From Acidobacteriota bacterium (lineage in GTDB: Bacteria; Acidobacteriota; Blastocatellia; Pyrinomonadales; Pyrinomonadaceae): a DNA stretch of 13,627 nt. The stretch's first letter is position 1; every line of letters begins with the position of its first letter. The position numbers were made by a program, and so were the translations under genes. The DNA lies in NCBI GenBank assembly GCA_013813755.1, contig JACCRD010000041.1:1-13627 (forward strand), written 5' to 3'. The notes beneath the pieces were generated by a model that was not told the origin of the DNA, searched no databases, and saw only the letters and a program-made list of their open reading frames with translations. Of the stretch, positions 1-6,540 are shown piece after piece.

Positions 1-811
1 GTCCGTGTTCGCGTGCCGCATCGGTAATTCGCACCGCCGCGCCGTTGTCAAGAAGAAATTTATCAAGCTGTTCGCCGATTGGCGCAGTTAATTGATTTGG
101 ATTTGGCGTGGGCGGTGTCGGGCGCGGTCTTGCCGGTGCCTGCGGTGTCGGAGACGCGGACGGAGCCGGGTCAAATCGTTTGCGGATTTCGTCATCAGGA
201 ATTCTTTTGGGGGAGGTGCGGGAGGGATCAATAGTGACCTCAATAATGGCGGGTTCACCGATCATCACCATTTTGCCGCGGATATCGTTTTTGACGCTTT
301 CAAAATAAGCGGTTAGTTCCGCCTGCGTCGGCGGAAAAAAGATTTTCGGGTCTTTTTCTGATTGGCGTCTAGGAATATTTAATCGAATGGCATTGCCGCT
401 GACCGCGCCTTTTGTACCGGGCGTCCAGGCGAGAACCTCAAAAACGAGCGAATCCTGAACCGGCGCGGTGATAAAGCCCGAAGCGCGCTCATTGACCCAG
501 CCCGGATGTCCAAAATCCCAAGGTTCGAGATGCGCGTTTTCAAATCCCCAGCTGGTCATTTGTTTAACTGCCCAATCGCCCGCCGCTTTTAAGTTTGGTG
601 AACCGGTCAGGCGCGGTCCGTAAACATCAGTAAAGAAGTGGAGAGTTTTCATAATCTGCGAATTGTTCATTCCCTCCTGCCGAATTCTTTCGTTAATGTC
701 AGTTTCTTTTGCCGCCGCTGTCTGCTGGGCGCTCACCAAAGGCATTGTTTGCAGGAGAATTGCGAACAGCAAAGTTATGACGATTGTGGTTTTCGTGGTT
801 GTTTGTTTCAT
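1..811 (-). CDS. Secreted M28-family (aminopeptidase-like) zinc peptidase, N-terminal part, cut by the window edge
   Basis: Reading the reverse strand from ATG at 811 gives 270 codons with no stop to the left edge, so the C-terminal part lies outside the window. The N-terminus (MKQTTTKTTIVITLLFAIL...) is a Sec signal peptide with likely cleavage after VSA, near residue 28. Residues about 50-105 contain YGPRLTGSPNLKAAGDWAV, a stretch typical of secreted M28 peptidases (LTGSP, then an amphipathic helix, then SWGFENAHLEPW). Residues about 180-270 look like a protease-associated (PA) domain ending in GAAVRITDAAREHG, split by a proline-rich low-complexity insert near residues 215-235. M28 enzymes normally carry their two zinc sites after the PA domain, so no catalytic residue is visible here. 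No strong SD is seen; AAGAAAA lies just upstream. Likely role: extracytoplasmic removal of amino acids from peptides. Family assignment is good; exact substrate is unknown. Confidence 0.78.
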   Translation of the reverse strand, partial: MKQTTTKTTIVITLLFAILLQTMPLVSAQQTAAAKETDINERIRQEGMNNSQIMKTLHFFTDVYGPRLTGSPNLKAAGDWAVKQMTSWGFENAHLEPWDFGHPGWVNERASGFITAPVQDSLVFEVLAWTPGTKGAVSGNAIRLNIPRRQSEKDPKIFFPPTQAELTAYFESVKNDIRGKMVMIGEPAIIEVTIDPSRTSPKRIPDDEIRKRFDPAPSASPTPQAPARPRPTPPTPNPNQLTAPIGEQLDKFLLDNGAAVRITDAAREHG

Positions 812-1133
812 AGATTTTCTTAGGCAGCTTTGTACGCTGATTTATTCTTTGATATTTGAAGATGTAGACTAAATGTAATTTGTGAATTGCTTGAGTATAA
901 ATTGTCGGATTCACGTTTGGCAATAAGATTTTTACTCGAGCAGTCAGACAATTTTAGTTTTTTTACGTTTTTGGACGAGACAAGTTTATAATTTTGCAGA
1001 AAATATTTCGTGAATTAAGATAAGTAATCGGACAGATTTATTTTATAAGAATTTGAAACCATAGATTCGCACCGATGGACATAAATAAAAGTAGATAAGT
1101 AGTCGTCCACAATTAAATAAAGGTAAATCGCGC

Positions 1134-1204
1134 TTTGAGTTCACTATTTATTTTGTGTTTCCGCCGCATTTGGCGGACAAAGCAAACTAAAGTTTGAACT
1201 CAAA
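1134..1204. repeat. Long imperfect palindrome (REP/MITE-like element)
   Basis: The outer arms TTTGAGTTC (1134-1142) and GAACTCAAA (1196-1204) are perfect inverted copies. The inner arms TCCGCC (1160-1165) and GGCGGA (1172-1177) are also perfect, around a six-base loop. The sequence between is largely complementary (TTTGTG opposite CAAAGC, AAAC opposite GTTT), so the whole 71 bases can fold into one cruciform or hairpin with arms of about 32 bases. No T-tract follows, so it does not look like an intrinsic terminator. It is more like a dispersed palindromic repeat, though only one copy is visible in this window. Confidence 0.6.
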
Positions 1205-1248
1205 ACATTTGCCGATTGGCTCAATTAATTTTGTACCTCCGCTTACGT

Positions 1249-1254
1249 TAAAAT
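1249..1254 (+). promoter_or_regulatory. Candidate -10 box (TAAAAT) for rarA, leaderless arrangement
   Basis: TAAAAT lies five bases before the rarA ATG and no SD is present, so transcription could begin at or next to the start codon. I see no good -35 at 17 bases spacing (TAATTT is there). The same TAAAAT-to-ATG spacing recurs before rpmA and recF. If transcription starts slightly later, translation would begin at the second ATG (1290). Confidence 0.35.
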
Positions 1255-1259
1255 AATTT

Positions 1260-2429
1260 ATGTCGCCCAATTCGGTTCAAACAGTTTTTATGGAGCCTCT
1301 CGCCAATAAAATTAGACCAAACACGCTTGAAACTTTTGTCGGGCAACAGCATCTGGTCGGCGCGGGCAAACCGCTTCGCCTGGCAATTGAGCAGGGACAC
1401 GTTTTTTCCTTTGTGTTATGGGGAACGCCCGGTGTTGGTAAAACGACGCTCGCGCGGATTTATGCGGGTGCGATTGACGCGGAACTTTATGAATTATCGG
1501 CAGTTTCCGCGGGCAAAGACGACATTCGCAAAATTATCAAAGAGCCGCGCGTCGAAAATCGTCCGCGCGTGCTTTTTCTCGACGAAATTCATCGTTTTAA
1601 TAAAGCGCAGCAGGATTTTCTGCTCCCGTTTGTCGAAAACGGCGAGCTCGTCCTTATTGGCGCGACGACGGAAAATCCGAGTTTTGAAGTAATTCCCGCT
1701 CTGCTCTCGCGCCTGCGCGTATTTGTCTTGGAAGAACTATCAAATGATGAAATGTCCGAAATTATCGAACGCACTGGATTTAAATTAGACGAAACGGCAA
1801 AAGATTGGCTGATTGCGATGGCGAACGGCGACGCACGGCAAGCCATCACGATGATTGAAAACACGGCGCGTTTATCCGGCGAAGTAAATCTGGAAACTCT
1901 CAAAAATACTTTGCAGTCAAAGTTTCTGCGCTACGACAAACAGGGTGAGGAACATTTTAACGTCATCAGCGCGTTTATCAAATCGATGCGGGCGAGCCAG
2001 CCGGACGCGGCGATTTATTATCTTGCAAGAATGATCGCGGCAGGCGAAGACCCGAAATTTATTGCCCGGCGAATGGTAATTTTCGCCTCAGAAGACGTTG
2101 GGCTCGCGCAGCCCACCGCTTTGGTTGTGGCAAACGCTGTCTTTCGCGCCGTCGAAACAATCGGTTTGCCCGAATGCGGAATCAATCTGGCGCACGGCGT
2201 CGCTTATTTAGCCCAGTGCAAAAAAGACAAAAGCGCGTATGAAGCTTATATGGCAGCGCTCGAAGACGCTAAAAAACACGGCAATCTGCCTGTTCCGATG
2301 AACTTGCGAAACGCGCCAACCAAATTGATGAAAGATTTGGGGTACAGCGCGGGTTATGAAAAATATACAACCGATGATTTACTGCCAAAAAAACTCAAAG
2401 GCAAAAAATATCTCAAGCCGCGCGATTAA
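1260..2429 (+). CDS. rarA: Replication-associated recombination protein A (RarA/MgsA), AAA+ ATPase
   Basis: RarA (MgsA; yeast Mgs1 and human WRNIP1 family) is a clamp-loader-like AAA+ ATPase that acts at stalled replication forks and binds SSB. The 389-residue product shows Walker A GTPGVGKT (55-62), Walker B LFLDEIH with D108/E109 followed by RFNKAQQD, sensor 1 IGATTENPSFE (T136-N139), and the arginine-finger segment LLSRLR (R151). The C-terminal half carries the family tetramerisation region (RMVIFASEDVGLA and LRNAPTKLMKDLGY). It is somewhat shorter than E. coli RarA, ending soon after LGYSAGYEKY. Two in-frame starts are possible: ATG 1260, or ATG 1290 (MEPLANKIRP), which matches where family homology begins. 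No SD precedes either. It converges with ndh downstream. Confidence 0.95.
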   Translation: MSPNSVQTVFMEPLANKIRPNTLETFVGQQHLVGAGKPLRLAIEQGHVFSFVLWGTPGVGKTTLARIYAGAIDAELYELSAVSAGKDDIRKIIKEPRVENRPRVLFLDEIHRFNKAQQDFLLPFVENGELVLIGATTENPSFEVIPALLSRLRVFVLEELSNDEMSEIIERTGFKLDETAKDWLIAMANGDARQAITMIENTARLSGEVNLETLKNTLQSKFLRYDKQGEEHFNVISAFIKSMRASQPDAAIYYLARMIAAGEDPKFIARRMVIFASEDVGLAQPTALVVANAVFRAVETIGLPECGINLAHGVAYLAQCKKDKSAYEAYMAALEDAKKHGNLPVPMNLRNAPTKLMKDLGYSAGYEKYTTDDLLPKKLKGKKYLKPRD

Positions 2430-2453
2430 CCTTTTTTATCAAACATGCGGAGA

Positions 2454-2505
2454 CACGCACGTACTGATTGTTTTCTGGATGTTCTGCGTCCGTACTTCGT
2501 GCGTG
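2454..2505. repeat. Inverted repeat in the rarA/ndh convergent spacer
   Basis: CACGCACG (2454-2461) and CGTGCGTG (2498-2505) are perfect inverted copies, 36 bases apart, in the 100-base spacer between the converging stop codons of rarA and ndh. There is no adjacent T-run on the plus strand. On the minus strand a T7 run lies upstream of the arm rather than after it. It could act as a weak bidirectional stop or be part of a dispersed repeat; neither is shown by the sequence. Confidence 0.35.
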
Positions 2506-2529
2506 CCTTCTGCAAAAAAACAGCTTCGT

Positions 2530-3768
2530 TCAACTATAACCGAGCGGCTGCAGAGGTTTCGGCGCGGTGCCTCCAAAAAACCAGCTCGCGCCGACTTTCA
2601 GGCGGTGATGCCACGTCGGAAGACGTGATGTATAAAGAGCGAAACGCGCTTCTCTGGCTAAAATCCCGCCGACTACATTTCCGCCGACTAAAACTGCCGC
2701 GTTATGTGTTCCGAGGCTAACCGCTTCACCCAATTCTTCAAAATGTTTTGTTTTTAATTCTTTTCCGCTCAAAAAAGCTCTGATATTGCCCGCCGCCAAA
2801 TCGGATTCCTGAAACGCTAACTGCGCCGTTCCCGGAAGCTGCGACGCGACATTTTCGACTTTGGCAATGTCGCCAAGCGCAAAAACGTTTTCAAAATCTT
2901 TGACCTGCATTGTCGGCTCAACCAAAATTAAGCCGTTTTCACTTTTCGGCAAATCGAGCTTTTCAATTAAAGGATTAACTTTCACGCCCGCCGTCCAAAC
3001 TGTCGAAACTGTTTTGATCTCCGTCTGTTTACCGTTGTGTTCGGAAACAATCGAATGCGGTTTAACTTCCAAAACTTTCGTCTGCAAATTAACGTCGATG
3101 TGGCTTTCGAGCAAAGTTTTTTCGACGTATTCACGAATATCTTCACCCATTCCCGGAACAAGTTTTTCGCCCATCTCAAAAAGTAAAATATGCGGCGCGC
3201 CCTTTAATCCGCGCCCTTGAAAAGCGTCGGTCAGCAAGTCAGACATTTTCGTCGCCAGTTCAACTCCGCTCGCGCCGCCGCCGACAATGGCAAATGTTTG
3301 CTCGTCGCGCACGTCCTGCGGCGCGAGATTCGGCGCTATTTCGTCCAGAGCCCCGATCATTTGATTACGCAGATTATCAGCATCAGAAATGTCACGAAAC
3401 GGGAGCGCGAATTCTTCCGCGCCGGCGACGCCCCAGTAATTTGTTACGCCGCCGACCGCCAAAACCAGCGCCTCATAATTAAACGATTCGTGGCGCGTGG
3501 AAACTTTTACCGCTTGCGCCTCGAAATCAATTACCTCTGCCGTTCCGCGCACAAAATTTATTTTTTCGTCAATTAATTCCCTGTAATCCGGCGCAATGTG
3601 CCACGCTTCGACTTCGCCGCTCAGATACTCATACAAAAGCGGTCGAAAACAAAAATGATCAGTCTCGCTGACGAGCGTTACTTCCGCGTCGCCCGCTAAA
3701 CTCAAAGCCGTAAAAAGTCCGCCAAATCCGCCGCCGATAATCAAAACTTTCTTTGTTTTATAAGCCAT
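2530..3768 (-). CDS. ndh: Type II NADH:quinone oxidoreductase (NDH-2)
   Basis: NDH-2 is a single-subunit, non-proton-pumping flavoprotein on the inner face of the membrane that passes electrons from NADH to quinone. The 412-residue product has the N-terminal FAD-binding motif IIGGGFGG (10-17), a second Rossmann motif for NAD(H), VGGGASGVELA (162-172), the FAD-closing ALGD (297-300), and AQLAFQ (315-320), which matches the AQxAxQ quinone-site signature of NDH-2. The C-terminal segment TWHHRLKVGASWFFG probably provides membrane contact. The ATG at 3768 is preceded by GGAG with six bases spacing, so the start is well supported. It is divergent from the ribosomal cluster with its own promoter. 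Other pyridine-nucleotide-disulfide family flavoproteins are less likely given AQLAFQ. Confidence 0.92.
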   Translation of the reverse strand: MAYKTKKVLIIGGGFGGLFTALSLAGDAEVTLVSETDHFCFRPLLYEYLSGEVEAWHIAPDYRELIDEKINFVRGTAEVIDFEAQAVKVSTRHESFNYEALVLAVGGVTNYWGVAGAEEFALPFRDISDADNLRNQMIGALDEIAPNLAPQDVRDEQTFAIVGGGASGVELATKMSDLLTDAFQGRGLKGAPHILLFEMGEKLVPGMGEDIREYVEKTLLESHIDVNLQTKVLEVKPHSIVSEHNGKQTEIKTVSTVWTAGVKVNPLIEKLDLPKSENGLILVEPTMQVKDFENVFALGDIAKVENVASQLPGTAQLAFQESDLAAGNIRAFLSGKELKTKHFEELGEAVSLGTHNAAVLVGGNVVGGILAREARFALYTSRLPTWHHRLKVGASWFFGGTAPKPLQPLGYS

Positions 3769-3818
3769 TTTTTACTCCGTTCAAGATTGTGAAACTTTTC
3801 TCAATACTTCAAAATTAG

Positions 3819-3847
3819 AGATTAAAAGTTTAAGCGTATAATGTCAA
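3819..3847 (-). promoter_or_regulatory. Sigma70-type promoter for ndh
   Basis: On the reverse strand, TTGACA (3847-3842) and TAATCT (3824-3819) are separated by exactly 17 bases. Predicted initiation is near 3812, giving a leader of about 44 bases that includes the GGAG before the ndh ATG. Confidence 0.65.
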
Positions 3848-3895
3848 TAATATTTGTCTCGTGAAAAACATTTCTTCGCGGGCGCTTTCGAGAAT

Positions 3896-3924
3896 TTGAC
3901 TTGAATAAATCTTTAATTTATACT
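3896..3924 (+). promoter_or_regulatory. Sigma70-type promoter for the rplU cluster
   Basis: TTGACT (3896-3901) and TATACT (3919-3924) are 17 bases apart, a near-consensus pair. Initiation near 3931 would give a leader of about 50 bases. A second isolated TATAAT occurs at 3837-3842 but lacks a matching -35. No L21-binding leader structure could be recognised by eye. Confidence 0.75.
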
Positions 3925-3982
3925 TTATGATTTTCCGCATAATCAGCAAATTCTTGCCGGATGCAAAGGAGATTTTCATAAA

Positions 3983-4273
3983 ATGAGTTACGCAATTATC
4001 AGAACAGGCGGCAAACAATTTGCCGTTGAAGACGGACAAACGATCCGCGTGCCTTCAATCGATAAAAAAGAAGGCGAAAGTATTGAGATCGAATCAATGT
4101 TAAGCGGCGAAGGCAGCGATATGAAACTTGGCGGTGCGATGATCAACGCAACGGTCGTCAGTCACGGACGCGGCGATAAAATCATTGTTTTCAAAAAGAA
4201 ACGCCGCAAACAATACAAACGTAAACAAGGTCATCGTCAAGATTACACAGAAATTAAAATAGATAAGATTTAG
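3983..4273 (+). CDS. rplU: 50S ribosomal protein L21 (bL21)
   Basis: bL21 binds 23S rRNA in the large ribosomal subunit. The 96-residue product starts MSYAIIRTGGKQFAVEDGQ, the family signature, and contains the basic stretch FKKKRRKQYKRKQGHRQ followed by YTEIKI at the C-terminus, as expected. Length is close to the usual figure of about 100. The start ATG is set by a strong SD (AAGGAG at 3966-3971, 11 bases upstream). It is first in the ribosome-biogenesis cluster. The stop is immediately followed by TTGGAGGAAAA, an SD-like sequence with no start codon at usable distance. Confidence 0.97.
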   Translation: MSYAIIRTGGKQFAVEDGQTIRVPSIDKKEGESIEIESMLSGEGSDMKLGGAMINATVVSHGRGDKIIVFKKKRRKQYKRKQGHRQDYTEIKIDKI

Positions 4274-4293
4274 TTGGAGGAAAAGTATTTTAA

Positions 4294-4370
4294 ATTCCAG
4301 ATTTCGGATTGCAGATTTGTTTCCAAAAACTCGTCTAAAATCTAAAATCTAAAATCTAAAATCTAAAATC
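4294..4370. repeat. Seven-base-period repeats between rplU and rpmA
   Basis: Two blocks are present. Block one (4294-4321) reads as degenerate heptads ATTCCAG, ATTTCGG, ATTGCAG, ATTTGTT. Block two (4334-4370) is five perfect TCTAAAA copies plus a partial sixth, ending six bases before the rpmA start codon. The blocks are in opposite orientation (AGATTT against AAATCT), so they can pair into a hairpin. Each perfect unit junction also creates a TAAAAT hexamer resembling a -10 box. The spacing is too short and the unit too simple for CRISPR. Confidence 0.85.
4364..4369 (+). promoter_or_regulatory. Candidate -10 box (TAAAAT) for leaderless rpmA transcription
   Basis: The last TAAAAT formed by the heptad array lies six bases before the rpmA ATG, matching the arrangement before recF. 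No SD is adjacent to rpmA. Because rpmA also lies downstream of the rplU promoter, this would be an internal secondary start; it may simply be a by-product of the repeat. Confidence 0.25.
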
Positions 4371-4375
4371 GAATT

Positions 4376-4672
4376 ATGGCACATAAAAAAGGTGTAGGTT
4401 CATCGAGAAACGGACGCGATTCGCACGCGCAGAGATTAGGCTTAAAAAAATTCGGCGGTGAAAAAGTTCTCGGCGGCAACATTCTCGCCAGACAGCGTGG
4501 AACAAAGTGGAAACCGGGCAAAAACGTCGGACGCGGTAAAGATGATACTTTGTTTTCCCTGATCAACGGTATCGTTAAATTTGAAGATAAAGGTCAGAAA
4601 GGCAAATTTATCAGTGTTTATGCGGAAGGCGCGGCAGAACTTAATCCGCGACCGGCGGTTGCTGCTGCTTAA
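4376..4672 (+). CDS. rpmA: 50S ribosomal protein L27 (bL27)
   Basis: bL27 sits near the peptidyl-transferase centre and helps place the tRNA ends. The 98-residue product begins MAHKKGVGSSRNGRDSHAQR and continues with FGGEKVLGGNILARQRGTKW and GRGKDDTLFSL, all conserved in bL27. The N-terminus starts directly at the functional AHKKG tail, without the cleaved leader seen in many Firmicutes. The last 15 or so residues (EGAAELNPRPAVAAA) form a short alanine/proline-rich tail. There is no SD next to the start; heptad repeats run almost to the ATG. It follows rplU, as in most bacteria. Confidence 0.97.
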   Translation: MAHKKGVGSSRNGRDSHAQRLGLKKFGGEKVLGGNILARQRGTKWKPGKNVGRGKDDTLFSLINGIVKFEDKGQKGKFISVYAEGAAELNPRPAVAAA

Positions 4673-4686
4673 CCAGTGATTTTTAA

Positions 4687-4721
4687 ATTTGCGATTTACG
4701 ATTGCGCATTGCAGATTTCGC
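4687..4721. repeat. Degenerate seven-base-period repeat downstream of rpmA
   Basis: Five consecutive heptads follow the rpmA stop: ATTTGCG, ATTTACG, ATTGCGC, ATTGCAG, ATTTCGC. They match the degenerate block at 4294-4321 and are opposite in orientation to the block that precedes obgE (4785-4812). The spacer thus repeats the two-armed layout of the rplU-rpmA spacer. Confidence 0.65.
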
Positions 4722-4737
4722 TGAAACATTTGGAAGG

Positions 4738-4778
4738 CGCGCGCGTTTGCGGTTTAATCTGCAACGAGCGCGTTTTTT
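4738..4778 (+). terminator. Probable intrinsic terminator between rpmA and obgE
   Basis: A GC-rich stem pairs 4738-4750 with 4761-4772 (11 pairs, one bulged T, one mismatch) around a ten-base loop and is followed directly by T6 (4773-4778). It would reduce read-through from the ribosomal protein genes into obgE, implying obgE has its own promoter or receives partial read-through. Confidence 0.5.
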
Positions 4779-4784
4779 ATTACG

Positions 4785-4812
4785 CTGAAGTCTGAAATCC
4801 AAAATTCAAAAT
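4785..4812. repeat. Degenerate heptad repeat running into the obgE start codon
   Basis: Heptads CTGAAGT, CTGAAAT, CCAAAAT and TCAAAAT are contiguous, and the last includes the first two bases of the obgE ATG. CAAAAT ends five bases before that ATG. No SD is present. The orientation is opposite to the heptads at 4687-4721. Confidence 0.55.
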
Positions 4813-5842
4813 GTTCATTGACCGTGTAAAAATTAAAGTAAAAGCCGGAAGCGGCGGCGACGGCGTAACGGCTTTTCGGCGCGAGAAATTTATTCCGCGC
4901 GGCGGACCTTCGGGTGGCGACGGCGGAGTCGGCGGCGACGTCTGGCTCGAATCTGATCAGGGCGTTAACACTTTGCTTCATCTGCGCTACAACCCGGAAC
5001 ACAAAGCTGAACGCGGACATCATGGCGAAGGCTCAAACCGCTACGGTAAAGACGGCGTGGATGTAACAATTAAAGTTCCGGTCGGGACACAAGTTTTTAA
5101 TGCTGAAACCGAAGAACTTCTTTTCGATTTTACCGAAGCAGAACAAAAGTTTATGGCGGCAAAGGGCGGCAAGGGCGGCTGGGGAAATTCGCATTTTGCG
5201 ACTTCGACAAACCGCGCCCCCCGTTATCATTACACGGGCAGACCCGGTGAAGAACGAGAACTCCAGTTGGAATTAAAATTAATTGCCGATGTCGCTCTGG
5301 TCGGCTATCCGAACGCCGGAAAATCAACTTTGATTTCGGTAATATCCGCCGCCAAACCGAAGATTGCCGATTATCCGTTTACGACGCTTGAGCCGAATTT
5401 GGGCGTGGTTGATTTGGGTGATTTCAACACTTTTGTGGTCGCGGATATTCCCGGTCTGATTGAAGGCGCGTCAGAAGGCGCGGGACTCGGCGACAGATTT
5501 CTTCGTCACATTGAACGCACGAAATTGATTTTGCATCTTGTTGACATATCTTCGATTTCAGGACGCGAGCCGGCTGATGATTACGAAATTATCAACCGCG
5601 AACTGGCGAATTACAATCGGGATTTAGCCGCGCGTCCGCAAATCGTTGTGGCAACAAAAATTGACGCTCTCGACGAGCCTGAAAAATTGGAAGCCTTGCG
5701 TGAAATTGCAGAAAAAGATAGCAAACCATTCTTTGAAATCTCAGCCGTGACCAACAGAGGAACGCGCGAACTCGTTAATTTTGTCGCGCAAAAATTGAAC
5801 GAATTAGCCGCAGAGTCCGCAGAGACAATTATTTTAGAATAA
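4811..5842 (+). CDS. obgE: Obg-family GTPase, 50S assembly factor (ObgE/CgtA)
   Basis: ObgE is an essential GTPase that binds late 50S precursors and responds to (p)ppGpp. The 343-residue product has the glycine-rich Obg fold at about residues 1-158 (SGGDGVTAFRREKF, GGPSGGDGGVGGDVW), then the G domain: G1 GYPNAGKST (168-176), switch region YPFTTLEPNLG, G3 DIPGLIEGA (212-220), G4 TKID (282-285) and G5 SAVT (311-314). G4 has threonine where NKxD is usual. The protein ends soon after the G domain, so it lacks the longer acidic C-terminus of E. coli Obg (about 390 residues). The start is fixed by the conserved MFIDRVKIKVKAG. No SD; heptad repeats abut the ATG. nadD follows closely. Confidence 0.96.
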   Translation: MFIDRVKIKVKAGSGGDGVTAFRREKFIPRGGPSGGDGGVGGDVWLESDQGVNTLLHLRYNPEHKAERGHHGEGSNRYGKDGVDVTIKVPVGTQVFNAETEELLFDFTEAEQKFMAAKGGKGGWGNSHFATSTNRAPRYHYTGRPGEERELQLELKLIADVALVGYPNAGKSTLISVISAAKPKIADYPFTTLEPNLGVVDLGDFNTFVVADIPGLIEGASEGAGLGDRFLRHIERTKLILHLVDISSISGREPADDYEIINRELANYNRDLAARPQIVVATKIDALDEPEKLEALREIAEKDSKPFFEISAVTNRGTRELVNFVAQKLNELAAESAETIILE

Positions 5843-5883
5843 TTTTTCAAATCTCTTTGTTTTCTGTGAATTTTTTGGCAAAT

Positions 5884-6537
5884 ATGAAGCGAATGGCATT
5901 TTACGGCGGCTCGTTTGACCCGCCGCACAACGGACATTTGGAGATTGCGCGGAAATTGTCTGAAATATTCGCGCTTGATGAATTTGTTTTCATTCCGGCT
6001 TTCCACGCACCGCACAAGAAAGATAAAAGTCTGACTTTGGCTTTTCATCGTTTTGCGATGCTCGCGCTCGCTACCCAAAACGAAACACAAAACAAAGTTT
6101 CGACCATCGAACTCGAAGTTCCCGCCAAACCTTACACAGTAGAAACACTTCTGAAATTGAAAAAAGTATTGCCGAACGCAAATATTTTCTTTGTAATGGG
6201 CGCGGATTCCTGGGCGGAAATTGATACGTGGCGCGAGTGGGAAACAGTTTTGACTTTAACCAACGTGATTGTGGTTACTCGCCCGAATTACGAAATTGGT
6301 TTTTCACACGTTTCAGAGCGAATAAAAAAAAGAATTGTTGATTTGAGAGAAGATCAAGAACTACAAAAAGTTGAAGACAAAGCTACCGAAGATTCACACA
6401 TTTATATTACAGACGCGGTAAATTTAGACGTTTCGTCAACGGAAATACGGCGGCAAATTCAGGCACATTCAGCCAAATGGCGCGAACTTGTGCCGAACGA
6501 GGTTGCAAAATACATCGAAAAATACGACATTTATTGA
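5884..6537 (+). CDS. nadD: Nicotinate-nucleotide adenylyltransferase
   Basis: NadD joins ATP and nicotinate mononucleotide to give deamido-NAD in NAD synthesis. The product has the nucleotidyltransferase motif GGSFDPPHNGH (8-18, with the HxGH element), FVMGADSWAEIDTWREWE in the middle, and the C-terminal VSSTEIRRQI (183-192), equivalent to the ISSTxIR motif. I chose the ATG at 5884, giving 217 residues; a longer frame would need a TTG at 5857 and adds residues with no family match. ATG 5893 is also possible. No SD is visible. It lies between obgE and rsfS with only three bases to rsfS, which suggests co-transcription. Confidence 0.94.
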   Translation: MKRMAFYGGSFDPPHNGHLEIARKLSEIFALDEFVFIPAFHAPHKKDKSLTLAFHRFAMLALATQNETQNKVSTIELEVPAKPYTVETLLKLKKVLPNANIFFVMGADSWAEIDTWREWETVLTLTNVIVVTRPNYEIGFSHVSERIKKRIVDLREDQELQKVEDKATEDSHIYITDAVNLDVSSTEIRRQIQAHSAKWRELVPNEVAKYIEKYDIY

Positions 6538-6540
6538 ACG

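Larger units (their letters stand above)
812..1259. other. AT-rich intergenic region between divergent M28 peptidase and rarA
   Basis: About 450 bases without a convincing gene. Short reading frames here lack an SD, recognisable motifs and plausible composition. The left part should hold the promoter of the leftward peptidase gene, but I find no well-spaced -35/-10 pair. The right part contains the long imperfect palindrome at 1134-1204 and the TAAAAT box just before rarA. I see no tRNA or other structured RNA. Confidence 0.6.

Noticed and set aside
92..316. Plus-strand reading frames at the left edge
   Set aside because: They lie antisense to the M28 peptidase frame, which is open through the whole 1-811 interval with a signal peptide and family motifs.
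699..923. 74-codon minus-strand frame spanning the M28 gene start
   Set aside because: It overlaps the peptidase signal peptide in another frame, has no SD and no recognisable sequence.
4334..4370. Tandem repeat considered as a CRISPR array
   Set aside because: The unit is seven bases with no spacers, and no cas gene is present.
5857..5883. TTG start giving NadD nine extra residues
   Set aside because: The added residues have no family match; ATG 5884 gives the standard NadD N-terminus.
5611..6090. 159-codon minus-strand frame over the obgE/nadD junction
   Set aside because: Antisense to two well-supported genes and no recognisable domain.
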